Origin: JAGLSB01 sp023135955
Lineage (GTDB): Bacteria; Bacteroidota; Bacteroidia; Bacteroidales; GCA-2748055
Direction: 5' to 3'
NCBI GenBank assembly: GCA_030673645.1
Contig: DAOVIO010000096.1
Location: forward strand, 1 to 15,051
DNA: 15,051 bases
The notes beneath the pieces were generated by a model. The model saw nothing but the letters and a program-made list of their open reading frames with translations. It was not told the DNA's origin and made no database searches. Positions 7,167 through 14,609 of the stretch are shown in pieces (the stretch's first letter is position 1; every line of letters begins with the position of its first letter). A program made the position numbers and the translations under genes.

Positions 7167-7802
7167 GTGAATTATCTAGTCATAGAAGGAAATATAGGTG
7201 TAGGAAAAAGTTCGCTTGTGAAAAAGCTAGCTGAAGAAATGAATGCAAGGACTATTTTCGAACAGTTTGCGGATAATCCTTTTTTGCCCAAATTTTATGA
7301 TAATCCTGATCGCTATTCTTTTCCTTTAGAACTCTCTTTTCTTGCTGACAGATATAAGCAACATAAAACTGCATTGTCTAATCTGGATATGTTTTCACCT
7401 CTATCCATTGCTGATTACTATTTTCCAAAATCACTCATCTTTGCAGGTGTTACTCTTGAAAAAGACGAATATAGTTTATACAGACAGCTTTTTGATATCA
7501 TCTATCAGCAAATACCGATCCCCGATCTTTTTGTGTATATACATTCACCAGTACACCGATTGCTTGAAAATATTGAATTAAGGGGAAGGGATTATGAAAA
7601 AAAGATTGACATGGAATATCTAAAGAAAATCCAGGATGGCTATTTTGAATACATGAAAAGTCGGACAGACATGAAGATTTTGATAATAGATTCTGAAAAA
7701 ATTGATTTTGTAAATAGAGAAGAAGATTATATATTCATAAAAAATCTTATTTTTAATAAGCAATATAACAAAGGAATTAACAGAATATTAGAGCATTATT
7801 AA
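7167..7802 (+). CDS. deoxynucleoside kinase
   Basis: The 211-residue product belongs to the dCK/dGK-type deoxynucleoside kinase family, which phosphorylates salvaged deoxynucleosides with ATP. Visible are the P-loop GNIGVGKSS at residues 8-16, EQFADNPFLPKFY (about 32-44), the substrate-side segment DRYSFPLELSFLADRYKQ, SIADYYFPKSLIFA (taking the place of the usual ERS region), and the LRGRDYEKKI lid-like segment near 138-147. The GTG start at 7167 is chosen because the beta strand MNYLVIEGN must precede the P-loop, and no ATG or other plausible start lies upstream in frame. The start codon is only 9 bp from the octamer array, so any promoter must lie in or beyond the repeats. Base specificity (dA, dG, dC) cannot be read from the sequence. 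Confidence 0.92.
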   Translation: MNYLVIEGNIGVGKSSLVKKLAEEMNARTIFEQFADNPFLPKFYDNPDRYSFPLELSFLADRYKQHKTALSNLDMFSPLSIADYYFPKSLIFAGVTLEKDEYSLYRQLFDIIYQQIPIPDLFVYIHSPVHRLLENIELRGRDYEKKIDMEYLKKIQDGYFEYMKSRTDMKILIIDSEKIDFVNREEDYIFIKNLIFNKQYNKGINRILEHY

Positions 7803-7821
7803 GTAGAATGCCTATATTCGC

Positions 7822-7852
7822 TTGTTTTTAAGGAAAAACATTTATAAGTTTG
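7822..7852 (+). promoter_or_regulatory. Bacteroidota-type promoter of the TPR lipoprotein gene
   Basis: TTG (7822-7824), a 20-nt spacer and TAAGTTTG (7845-7852) match TTG-N19/20-TAnnTTTG. The transcript leader would be about 50 nt, A/T-rich and without a Shine-Dalgarno sequence, as is common for highly expressed genes in this phylum. Confidence 0.75.
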
Positions 7853-7909
7853 TACAATTGTTAAACAGAATAAGAAAAATATATTTAATAACTTAATAAC
7901 CAGTGCATT

Positions 7910-9625
7910 ATGAAAAATTTTAATTACTTAGCGCTATTCTCTTTTGCTGTTATGATACTGAGCAGTTGCGGAGGCCTTAACAAGATGCAGGATATGTCTG
8001 CTGATGTGACCTATACTGTAACTCCTGAATTACTTGAAGAACACGGCGATAAGGTAGATGTTAAAATCGATGTTAAATACCCTGCAAAATATTTTAATAA
8101 GGGTGCAATTCTTACCGCAACTCCTGTTTTAATATATGATGGTGGTGAAACTGCTTTTGAAGCAAAAAAACTTCAGGGTGAAAGTGTAGAAGCAAATAAT
8201 CAGGTTATTTCTTTTACAACAGGGGGATCAGCTTCCTATACTGGTACCGTTGATTTTGCTGAAGATATGATGAAGTCTGATCTGGTTATTAGAATAAGTG
8301 CCGAAATGAAAGGTACGGTCTTGGATTTCGAAGACTATAAAATTGCTGAAGGCGTTTTAGCTACTCCCAAATTGGTAGTTGTTAATCCTAAGCCTGTTTT
8401 AGTTGGAGATAATTTTAAAAGAGTTATTCCAGATTCTTACAATGCAGACATCCATTATCTTATAAACAAATCAGATGTAAGAACAAAGGAACTTAGAGCG
8501 GAAGATATTGTAGGTCTTACTGAATTTGTGAAAAAAGCAAATGCAAACGAAAGAATCGATCTCAAAGGTGTTGAACTTTCTGCTTATGCTTCCCCTGACG
8601 GAGAACTTGATTTGAATACAAAACTTGCTGAAAAAAGACAGATTTCTGCTGAAAGATATCTTACAAGAGAGCTTAGTAAAGCAAAAATTGACGGAACTGA
8701 TGAAGAAGGATTTCTTATGAAAAACTTTACTCCTGAAGACTGGGCCGGATTTAAGGAATTAATGGAGGCTAGTGATATTCAGGATAAAGAATTAATTTTA
8801 AGAGTTCTTTCTATGTATTCTGACCCTGTTGTAAGAGAGAGTGAGATCAAGAATATTTCTAAAGCATTTGAAGTAATCGAAGTTGACATCCTTCCTCAAC
8901 TAAGAAGATCTAAGTACATTGTTAATGTTGACATGGTTGGATATACTGATGATGAACTTAAAGCATTATGGGAATCAAATGCTGATACATTAAATGTTGA
9001 AGAGATTCTTTATACTGCTACTTTATTTGAAGATCTGGACACTCAACTCGCTATTTACAAGAAAGCTGCCGCTAACTTCCCTAAATGCTACAGAGCTATC
9101 AACAATGTTGGTTATGTTCTAATTATGAAAGATGATGCTGAAGGTGCAAAAGCTGCTTTTGAAAAAGCCAAAGCACTTGATAACAATGATATTGTAATTA
9201 ATAACCTCGGTTGCTGCGCTCTTATGATGGGTGATGTAGAAGCTGCAGAACCATTATTTACTGCTGCAATGGGTGCTGGCGATGTTGTAAATTATAACCT
9301 TGGAATTATCAAGATTATGCAAGGAGAGTATGAAAAAGCTGCCAGCTACCTTGGTAATACAGATGAAGTTAATACTGCTCTCGTAAAACTTCTTCGTGAT
9401 GATTTTGATGGAGCTCTTGCTACTATTAACAAGGTTCAATGTGATTGTGCCTCAAAATATTATGTAAAAGCTGTTATCTCTGCTAATCAGGATAAAGAAG
9501 AACTTGCTCTGGAAACTTTAAAAGCTGCTATCGAAAGAGATGCTGATTTTAAAGCTCGCGCAAAAGTTGACATGGAATTTGCAAAATATTTCAATAATGC
9601 AAATTTCAAATCACTGACTGAATAG
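7910..9625 (+). CDS. envelope lipoprotein with OmpA-like segment and TPR repeats
   Basis: The 571-residue protein begins with a lipoprotein signal peptide, lipobox LSSC with Cys20. An N-terminal beta-rich region (about 25-210) has no motif I can name. A segment reading LSAYASPDGELDLNTKLAEKRQ (about 222-243) resembles the core of OmpA-like peptidoglycan-binding domains. The C-terminal part (about 350-560) has TPR-like helical pairs, for example ATLFEDLDTQLAIYKKAAANFP, GYVLIMKDDAEGAKAAFEKAK, and LGIIKIMQGEYEKAASYLGN. I know this architecture as a conserved Bacteroidota protein without assigned function. A structural or scaffold role at the outer membrane or cell wall is inference. It stands alone, with its own consensus promoter and a strong terminator, which suggests steady high expression. 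Confidence 0.85.
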   Translation: MKNFNYLALFSFAVMILSSCGGLNKMQDMSADVTYTVTPELLEEHGDKVDVKIDVKYPAKYFNKGAILTATPVLIYDGGETAFEAKKLQGESVEANNQVISFTTGGSASYTGTVDFAEDMMKSDLVIRISAEMKGTVLDFEDYKIAEGVLATPKLVVVNPKPVLVGDNFKRVIPDSYNADIHYLINKSDVRTKELRAEDIVGLTEFVKKANANERIDLKGVELSAYASPDGELDLNTKLAEKRQISAERYLTRELSKAKIDGTDEEGFLMKNFTPEDWAGFKELMEASDIQDKELILRVLSMYSDPVVRESEIKNISKAFEVIEVDILPQLRRSKYIVNVDMVGYTDDELKALWESNADTLNVEEILYTATLFEDLDTQLAIYKKAAANFPKCYRAINNVGYVLIMKDDAEGAKAAFEKAKALDNNDIVINNLGCCALMMGDVEAAEPLFTAAMGAGDVVNYNLGIIKIMQGEYEKAASYLGNTDEVNTALVKLLRDDFDGALATINKVQCDCASKYYVKAVISANQDKEELALETLKAAIERDADFKARAKVDMEFAKYFNNANFKSLTE

Positions 9626-9646
9626 TTAATTATTTCAATTATATAT

Positions 9647-9679
9647 AAAAGGGTGACTTTCAACAGTCACCCTTTTTTT
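9647..9679. terminator. bidirectional intrinsic terminator
   Basis: AAAAGGGTGACT (9647-9658) and AGTCACCC plus T-run (9665-9679) form a GC-containing stem with a 6-nt loop, T-rich on one side and A-rich on the other. It can stop the plus-strand lipoprotein transcript and the converging minus-strand methyltransferase transcript. The methyltransferase stop codon (9678-9680) overlaps the end of the T-run. Confidence 0.85.
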
Positions 9680-10208
9680 ATAGACTCTTATTTTTTAATA
9701 GATCCCAGAGGACAATTCCGATACTCACCGAAATATTAAAGGAGTGTTTGGTTCCATATTGTGGAATCTCAATGCAAAAATCGCTCTCATTAATAACCTC
9801 TTGTTGAACACCCTTCACTTCATTACCAAAAATTAATGCTAGTTTCATATCTGCTTCAAATTTGAAGTCCCCTAGCATTGTACTTCCTTCAGCCTGTTCG
9901 ACCGAGCAAATTGTATATCCGGAAGACTTTAGTTCTTTAATCAGACTTAAAGTATCTTCCTTGTATTCCCAATCAACCGATTCAGTAGCTCCTAATGCTG
10001 TTTTATGAATTTCCTTATTTGGTGGTTTCGCTGTTATTCCACATAAATATAACTTTTCGACCCTAAAAGCATCGCAAGTTCTAAATGCTGAACCTGTATT
10101 ATTCATACTTCTGACATTATCCAAGATTACCCTTACAGCCTGCCTTGAAGAAGTTTTAAATTCTTCATTACTCATTCTGTTTAATTCCTCTAATTTAAGT
10201 TTTCGCAT
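9678..10208 (-). CDS. TrmH-family (SpoU) 2'-O-ribose RNA methyltransferase
   Basis: The 176-residue protein carries the three SPOUT motifs that form the knotted SAM site: NVRSMNNTGSAFRTCDAF (31-48), LALIFGNEVKGV (123-134) and IEIPQYGTKHSFNISVSIGI (146-165). These enzymes methylate the 2'-hydroxyl of a tRNA or rRNA nucleotide; which RNA is not evident. The ATG at 10208 is chosen because MRKLKLEELNRMSNEEFK is the usual beginning in Bacteroidota relatives; an ATG at 10220 would add four residues. The protein is a compact version without the N-terminal substrate-binding domain of the RlmB type. It diverges from sucC across about 105 bp and converges on the lipoprotein gene. Confidence 0.9.
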   Translation of the reverse strand: MRKLKLEELNRMSNEEFKTSSRQAVRVILDNVRSMNNTGSAFRTCDAFRVEKLYLCGITAKPPNKEIHKTALGATESVDWEYKEDTLSLIKELKSSGYTICSVEQAEGSTMLGDFKFEADMKLALIFGNEVKGVQQEVINESDFCIEIPQYGTKHSFNISVSIGIVLWDLLKNKSL

Positions 10209-10312
10209 TTTATTCAGCATATCTGCGAATTTATTGATTTAAAATCTTATCTATATAGAAAAAAATAGATATTTTCGTTCTTTCTTAAAAAGTTCAATCA
10301 AAGTATAAAAAA

Positions 10313-11500
10313 ATGAATATTCACGAATATCAAGGAAAATCTATATTACGAGAATTTGGAGTTTCTGTACCCGTAGGATTTGTGGCTGAATCGCCAGAAG
10401 CAGCAGTTGATGTTGCAAAAAAAATTACAGCCCAAACAGGCGCCGATACCTTTGCAGTAAAAGCACAGATACATGCAGGTGGAAGAGGAAAAGGCGGTGG
10501 AGTAAAAATTGCGAAATCTTTAGATGAAGTCAAAGATTTCGCTAAAGCAATATTGGGGATGACTCTGGTAACCCATCAAACAGGGTCTGAAGGAAAGCTT
10601 GTCCACAAAATTCTGGTTGAGCAAGGTATATTTTATCCAGGTGAAAGCGAAATACAGGAATTTTATATGAGTGTATTACTAAACCGTGAGACGGGTAGAA
10701 ATATCATTATGTATTCAACAGAAGGAGGAATGGATATTGAAACTGTAGCGGCAAATACTCCTCATCTTATTTATAAGGAAGAAGTTGATCCCAGAACAGG
10801 ATTGCTTCCTTTCCAGGCTAGAAGAGTGGCCTTTAACCTCGGACTCTCAGGAAAAGCATATAAAGAAATGGTGAAATTTGTGTCAGCTCTTTATAAAGCA
10901 TATGAGGCTTCCGACTCATCTATGTTTGAGATTAATCCTGTATTTAAAACCAGCGATGATCTTATTCTTGCTGCCGACAGTAAGGTAAACCTTGAAGATA
11001 ATGCCTTATTCAGACACAGGAATTACGCTGAAATGAGAGATTTGTCTGAAGAAGATCCTGCAGAAGTAGAAGCAGGGAAAAGTGACCTGAATTTTGTCAA
11101 GCTCGATGGAAATGTTGGATGTATGGTAAATGGTGCAGGACTGGCTATGGCAACTATGGATATTATTAAATTATCGGGGGGCGATCCTGCCAACTTTCTG
11201 GACGTTGGAGGAACTGCTAATGCTGAAACCGTTGAGGCAGGATTCCGTATTATTCTCAAAGATCCAAACGTAAAAGCTATTCTTATCAATATTTTTGGCG
11301 GAATTGTGAGATGCGACCGAGTGGCTCAGGGTGTTGTTGAAGCTTATCATAAAATTGGAGACATAAAGATTCCGGTTATAGTTCGCTTACAAGGAACCAA
11401 TGCTGAGGAAGGGAAACAGTTAATCGACGATTCAGGATTAAAAGTATATTCAGCAATTACTCTTCAAGAAGCTGCTGATCTGGTTAGGGAATTGGTCTAG
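10313..11500 (+). CDS. sucC: succinate-CoA ligase, beta subunit
   Basis: The 395-residue product is the ATP-grasp subunit of succinyl-CoA synthetase, which makes ATP or GTP while converting succinyl-CoA to succinate in the TCA cycle. It begins with the signature MNIHEYQGKSILREFGV, has KAQIHAGGRGKGGGVK (50-65), FEINP in the ATP-grasp metal region, and GGIVRCDRVAQGV with LRGTN-like LQGTNAEEG in the C-terminal CoA-ligase domain. Length and order are complete. The alpha-subunit gene sucD, often the next gene, is not present: the downstream gene is on the other strand and ends 22 bp away. A weak -7-like TATTTTCG (10270-10277) lies 35 bp upstream, one base off consensus and with no matching TTG at the right distance. 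Confidence 0.96.
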   Translation: MNIHEYQGKSILREFGVSVPVGFVAESPEAAVDVAKKITAQTGADTFAVKAQIHAGGRGKGGGVKIAKSLDEVKDFAKAILGMTLVTHQTGSEGKLVHKILVEQGIFYPGESEIQEFYMSVLLNRETGRNIIMYSTEGGMDIETVAANTPHLIYKEEVDPRTGLLPFQARRVAFNLGLSGKAYKEMVKFVSALYKAYEASDSSMFEINPVFKTSDDLILAADSKVNLEDNALFRHRNYAEMRDLSEEDPAEVEAGKSDLNFVKLDGNVGCMVNGAGLAMATMDIIKLSGGDPANFLDVGGTANAETVEAGFRIILKDPNVKAILINIFGGIVRCDRVAQGVVEAYHKIGDIKIPVIVRLQGTNAEEGKQLIDDSGLKVYSAITLQEAADLVRELV

Positions 11501-11507
11501 AACAAAA

Positions 11508-11519
11508 CAACAATTGTTG
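11508..11519. other. perfect 12-bp palindrome between converging stop codons
   Basis: CAACAATTGTTG is self-complementary and sits in the 22-bp gap between the ends of sucC and the arginine deiminase gene. It is short and has no T-run at its edge, so it is only a weak candidate for a shared terminator. No other terminator is visible for either gene. Confidence 0.3.
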
Positions 11520-11522
11520 CAT

Positions 11523-12782
11523 TTACCAATTAACTTTTTTGCGGGCAACAGGCATTGTCATACATCGGGTTCCTCCTCCTCCGCGAGATAGTTCAGAGCC
11601 GTCGATGGTGATAACATATTTTTTATAATCATCAGGATTCACCTTGCCTGAGATTACATCATTGGCTTTGATTATATCAAAGCCTTTTTTGTGCATATCC
11701 TCCAAAGTATATATGTTACGTGCGTAACCAATAACTTTTCCTGGTCCAATAGCAAAGAAATTAGCGCCACTATGCCACTGTTCCCTTTCCTGATTAATAG
11801 TATCGGCACTGCCACCGCAATAAACCGGCTCAAGGTCCATTCCTAACTTTTTTAGAACAGCGGGTATATTTTTTACTGATTTAATGGATTTTACTTTACC
11901 ATTATCTAATTCGATATGAACAGTTTCATAACGATTTGGCTGAATTATCAAGGGTTCATAAATCATGCATTTATCTCTATCAAGCAAAGTGAAGGCCATA
12001 TCCAAATGAATGAAGGATTCAGGTTTTGAAGGTAACTCCTGAACTATGATGTGTCTTTTGTCTTTCTTTTCGTTTAATCGATCTAATATAAAATCAATTC
12101 CTTGAGAACTTGTTCTGCAGCCAATACCGCTGATTAGAATATCTTCTTTGGCAATAATCAAATCGCCACCTTCCATTTTTATTTCCGGATTCTCATAAAT
12201 GTGATTCTCAGCGCTAATAGTTTTTGTTTGAAAAGCAGGATGCAGATCAAAAATAACTTTCATTATCAAGGACTCTCTCTCCCGCACTTTGCTTGCCATT
12301 TTTGAGATCAATACTTTGTCGTATAAACTCACAGCACTGTCGCGGGTAAAGAAAAAATTATGAAGAGGTCTGAGAGAGTAATTGTCTTGCTTCAGATAAT
12401 TAGTGAGACTATCTCGTTTTATTGGGACACCTTCTATCAATAGTCTGGAAACTTCACTATTTTCCATTTGGACTAAACTTTCAGCAATCGGATTCCGGCA
12501 TTCATTTCCACAAACACTTCTAATCAATTCTTCTTTGACTCCTTCTAATCCCAACACTTCTTCCAACAAGCTCTCTACATAAAAAGTTTTTGTTAATTTC
12601 CCCAGCACCTCACTTAGTTGGGAATATTCTTTTTTCGCAACAGAAAGATTAAGAATATCAGAATATAATGCTCGCTCTGCATTTGCGGGAGTCATATTTT
12701 CAACTTCAGGGCCCGGAGTATGAAGAATTACTGCCTCCAGATCGCCGATCTCAGAATGAACGACAACTTTAATTTTTTCCAT
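11523..12782 (-). CDS. arginine deiminase family protein
   Basis: The 419-residue protein has the length and motif order of arginine deiminase, which hydrolyses arginine to citrulline and ammonia. Motifs: SEIGDLEAVILHTPGPE (10-26), FTRD (145-148), EGGD (204-207), HLDM (259-262) and GGGGTRCMTMP with the nucleophile Cys407 near the C-terminus. The usual N-terminal FDD motif reads YSD here (40-42), and the usual RGGGGPRCMSMP reads with Thr for Pro; both are differences from the classic ArcA of the ADI pathway. The ATG at 12782 is preferred over a GTG two codons upstream. No ornithine carbamoyltransferase or carbamate kinase lies nearby. The lysO pair ends 106 bp upstream on the same strand, and no separate promoter was seen. 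Activity as true arginine deiminase is likely but not certain. Confidence 0.85.
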   Translation of the reverse strand: MEKIKVVVHSEIGDLEAVILHTPGPEVENMTPANAERALYSDILNLSVAKKEYSQLSEVLGKLTKTFYVESLLEEVLGLEGVKEELIRSVCGNECRNPIAESLVQMENSEVSRLLIEGVPIKRDSLTNYLKQDNYSLRPLHNFFFTRDSAVSLYDKVLISKMASKVRERESLIMKVIFDLHPAFQTKTISAENHIYENPEIKMEGGDLIIAKEDILISGIGCRTSSQGIDFILDRLNEKKDKRHIIVQELPSKPESFIHLDMAFTLLDRDKCMIYEPLIIQPNRYETVHIELDNGKVKSIKSVKNIPAVLKKLGMDLEPVYCGGSADTINQEREQWHSGANFFAIGPGKVIGYARNIYTLEDMHKKGFDIIKANDVISGKVNPDDYKKYVITIDGSELSRGGGGTRCMTMPVARKKVNW

Positions 12783-12888
12783 AATCACATAATATTATAA
12801 AAAACTGGAACCTGCCAACTGGATTTCATAAGAAACTCCAGACTTTATCACTTCTACTCGGCTTCGAAGTTAATCATTAGTGCGATGA

Positions 12889-13494
12889 CTAAAAAGTGTT
12901 GTAAATAAAGCCTATTATAAAAGGCACAGAAATAGTAAGTATTATTCCATTTAGAAGCGACATAATTAAGTATTCCTTGCCTGAAACTTTGACAATTATG
13001 GGAAGTGTTGTATCCATAGAAGTCGCTCCTCCGCTAGTGATAGGAGCAATCTTTCCAAAATACTTAACTAAAATGGGAGCAAGAATTAAAGTTAAAATCT
13101 CACGCGTAACATTTGAAAGAAGAGCAATTACAGCTATCTCACTACCCGAGAATTCTCCGATAAGTATACTCGACAGGCTGTAATAACCAAATCCTGCACC
13201 AATAGCAAAGGCATCACGTGCAGGTATTTCCTTGAAAAAAAAAGTATATAAAGCAATACCAATAAATGTCCCAAGAATAGTTGTTAAAGGAATTAGTAGC
13301 AATCGTGGTTTTGCCGACTTTAGAATCTCCCTTATTCTGGGATCACTTCCAAAAGCTAATCCAACAAAAAGCATTAGAAGATATAAACTATATTGCATTA
13401 GATCATGAACATGAAAATTATCCCAGTCCAGATTCATCTGCCCCAACAGGATCCCAAAAATGAAAAAGAATGCAATAATTAAGCTAGCTTTCAT
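12889..13494 (-). CDS. LysO-family amino acid exporter, C-terminal part of a split protein
   Basis: The 201-residue membrane protein corresponds to the main part of LysO (YbjE, DUF340), the lysine exporter of E. coli, which is one protein of about 300 residues. About six hydrophobic segments are visible. The first block, ASLIIAFFFIFGILLG, then YSLYLLMLFVGLAFGSDPRI and PLTTILGTFIGIALYTFF, is an internal copy of the fold in the small upstream protein. Later segments include FAIGAGFGYYSLSSILIG and an ASYTRE-like NVTREILTLILAPILV. The start ATG at 13494 overlaps the end of the upstream gene by 11 nt, the usual sign of translational coupling; an alternative ATG at 13518 adds eight polar residues and is less likely. 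It presumably works as a complex with the upstream product. Substrate (lysine, arginine or ornithine) is not shown. Confidence 0.82.
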   Translation of the reverse strand: MKASLIIAFFFIFGILLGQMNLDWDNFHVHDLMQYSLYLLMLFVGLAFGSDPRIREILKSAKPRLLLIPLTTILGTFIGIALYTFFFKEIPARDAFAIGAGFGYYSLSSILIGEFSGSEIAVIALLSNVTREILTLILAPILVKYFGKIAPITSGGATSMDTTLPIIVKVSGKEYLIMSLLNGIILTISVPFIIGFIYNTF

Positions 13495-13759
13495 TTTTGA
13501 AAAAGATTTTGAATACAATAGCTGCCAGTACTATACTTCCTGCTATTGAAAATATAGTTATTATAAGGGCTTGGAAACCAATGTTTTGAATATTATTCAT
13601 TATTTCCTTGTTTGTTCCTACACTCAAACCCATAAAAAACAACAGAAAATAAATTATATAACTAGTAGCTCTTTCAGAAAAAACATTAAAATATTTTACT
13701 CCCGAAAACAAGAAGCCAGCTAAAACTCCTATTAACATTAATATTATTATAATCCACAT
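13484..13759 (-). CDS. LysO-family amino acid exporter, N-terminal part of a split protein
   Basis: The 91-residue protein has three predicted membrane segments: WIIIILMLIGVLAGFLF (2-18), YIIYFLLFFMGLSVG (34-48) and ALIITIFSIAGSIVLAAIVF (64-83). It matches the N-terminal third of LysO and aligns along its full length with the first three segments of the downstream gene, for example LLFFMGLSVGTNKEIMNNI against LLMLFVGLAFGSDPRIREI. Its stop overlaps the downstream start by 11 nt. The two products add up to about 292 residues, close to a single-chain LysO, so this is likely a natural two-gene form rather than a frameshift. No TAnnTTTG motif was found in the 137 bp upstream. Confidence 0.8.
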   Translation of the reverse strand: MWIIIILMLIGVLAGFLFSGVKYFNVFSERATSYIIYFLLFFMGLSVGTNKEIMNNIQNIGFQALIITIFSIAGSIVLAAIVFKIFFKNES

Positions 13760-13896
13760 GTTATTTTATTTAGTGCCTAAAGTTTGAAGTACTTAAAGTG
13801 ACTTAAGTTGTGAGATAAAGTCAGATTATGGAGGATCCCCCTCACAAATACTAAAGTTTAGTAAAACTAAAACTCAGTCCGATTACCTCTTGCAAA

Positions 13897-14091
13897 TCAC
13901 TTGCTAAATCCAATCTTCCTGTGCTCTCCATCACAAAAGGGTCGTTTTTGAGAGGCTCCGCAGCGACACAAATATACTTTTTCTTCTGTATCCAGAATTT
14001 GCCCGTCTATTCCTTTAATACTGAAGTCGCCAATAACTTCCAGCGAACCATTTTCAATAACTCTGAATCTGGTTTTATTTTTTTTGTCCAT
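13897..14091 (-). CDS. small CDGSH iron-sulfur domain protein
   Basis: The 64-residue protein ends in a complete CDGSH motif binding a [2Fe-2S] cluster through three Cys and one His: C42, C44, C53 and H57 in YLCRCGASQKRPFCDGEH. Family role is redox or cluster transfer, usually cytosolic in bacteria; no partner is known here. It aligns along almost its whole length with the C-terminal domain of the neighbouring upstream gene (IGDFSIKGIDG against VEGDFSVTGSDG; CRCGASQKRPFCDG against CRCGQSHAQPFCDG), so the two are paralogues. The usual Ser/Ala/Thr before the ligand His is Glu. It lies 29 bp downstream of that gene on the same strand and is probably co-transcribed. Confidence 0.9.
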   Translation of the reverse strand: MDKKNKTRFRVIENGSLEVIGDFSIKGIDGQILDTEEKVYLCRCGASQKRPFCDGEHRKIGFSK

Positions 14092-14120
14092 TTTGAATCA
14101 ATTAATTTTTTTCTCATCAC

Positions 14121-14609
14121 TTAATCACTAAATCCAACTTTCCTATGTGTTCCGTCGCAAAAAGGTTGTGCATGCGATTGTCCACATCGACAGAAAGAAG
14201 TCATTAGCATAGGTTTGAGTTCTATACCATCTGAACCAGTTACAGAAAAATCTCCTTCAACTAAAATGGGACCATCTTTCATAATTGAGATCCTGGTAGC
14301 TGCTATATATATTTTTTTTGATGTATGAAGGGACTCAGGATTTACTTCTTTACTATAATCTTGTGAAACTTCTGGTACTTCATCAAGGTCTTTATTGTAC
14401 TTCCAATAAATGGCTGCTGTGGGACATTTATCAGTTACTTCAATTATTTTCTCTGATGTAGCACCTTTCATATTTATCCACGGTCTGTTTCTTGGATTAA
14501 AGACTTCCAGTAACTCCCGAAAGCATGTTGTAGCATGAATGCATTTTGCAGGCTTCCAATATACCGTTATTTCTCCATTTGTATATTGTCTGTCGTTGGG
14601 ATTATCCAT
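14121..14609 (-). CDS. Fer4_19 plus CDGSH two-cluster iron-sulfur protein
   Basis: The 162-residue protein has two iron-sulfur domains. Residues about 12-68 match the divergent mono-cluster ferredoxin domain Fer4_19 (YjdI type): ITVYWKPAKCIHATTCF with C23 and C29, NPRNRPWI, and TDKCPTAAI with C62. Residues about 105-162 are a CDGSH domain with C140, C142, C151 and H155. A hydrophilic linker joins them. Such fusions are known as '(4Fe-4S)-binding proteins' in bacteria and are thought to act in redox chemistry; the specific role is unknown. A possible -7 element lies just upstream. The stop codon is 29 bp before the small CDGSH gene, suggesting one operon. Confidence 0.9.
   Translation of the reverse strand: MDNPNDRQYTNGEITVYWKPAKCIHATTCFRELLEVFNPRNRPWINMKGATSEKIIEVTDKCPTAAIYWKYNKDLDEVPEVSQDYSKEVNPESLHTSKKIYIAATRISIMKDGPILVEGDFSVTGSDGIELKPMLMTSFCRCGQSHAQPFCDGTHRKVGFSD

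Noticed and set aside
7824..7839. GTTTTT-AAGG-AAAAAC hairpin as a terminator for the kinase gene
   Set aside because: The stem is almost all A:T, has no T-run after it, and overlaps the promoter of the next gene.
12786..12788. GTG start for the arginine deiminase gene
   Set aside because: An ATG two codons downstream at 12782 gives the normal N-terminus of the family.
12862..12869. CTTCGAAG palindrome in the gap upstream of the arginine deiminase gene
   Set aside because: It is only 8 bp, without T-run or repeats of it nearby, so it is compatible with chance.
13495..13518. Upstream ATG for the large LysO subunit
   Set aside because: It adds eight polar residues and a 35-nt overlap; the ATG at 13494 gives the usual short coupling overlap and begins next to the first membrane segment.
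13850..13871. ACTAAAGTTTAGT and TTTAGT-AAA-ACTAAA as a terminator after the CDGSH gene
   Set aside because: The alternative stems are short and A/T-rich with no T-run on the minus strand; too weak to call.
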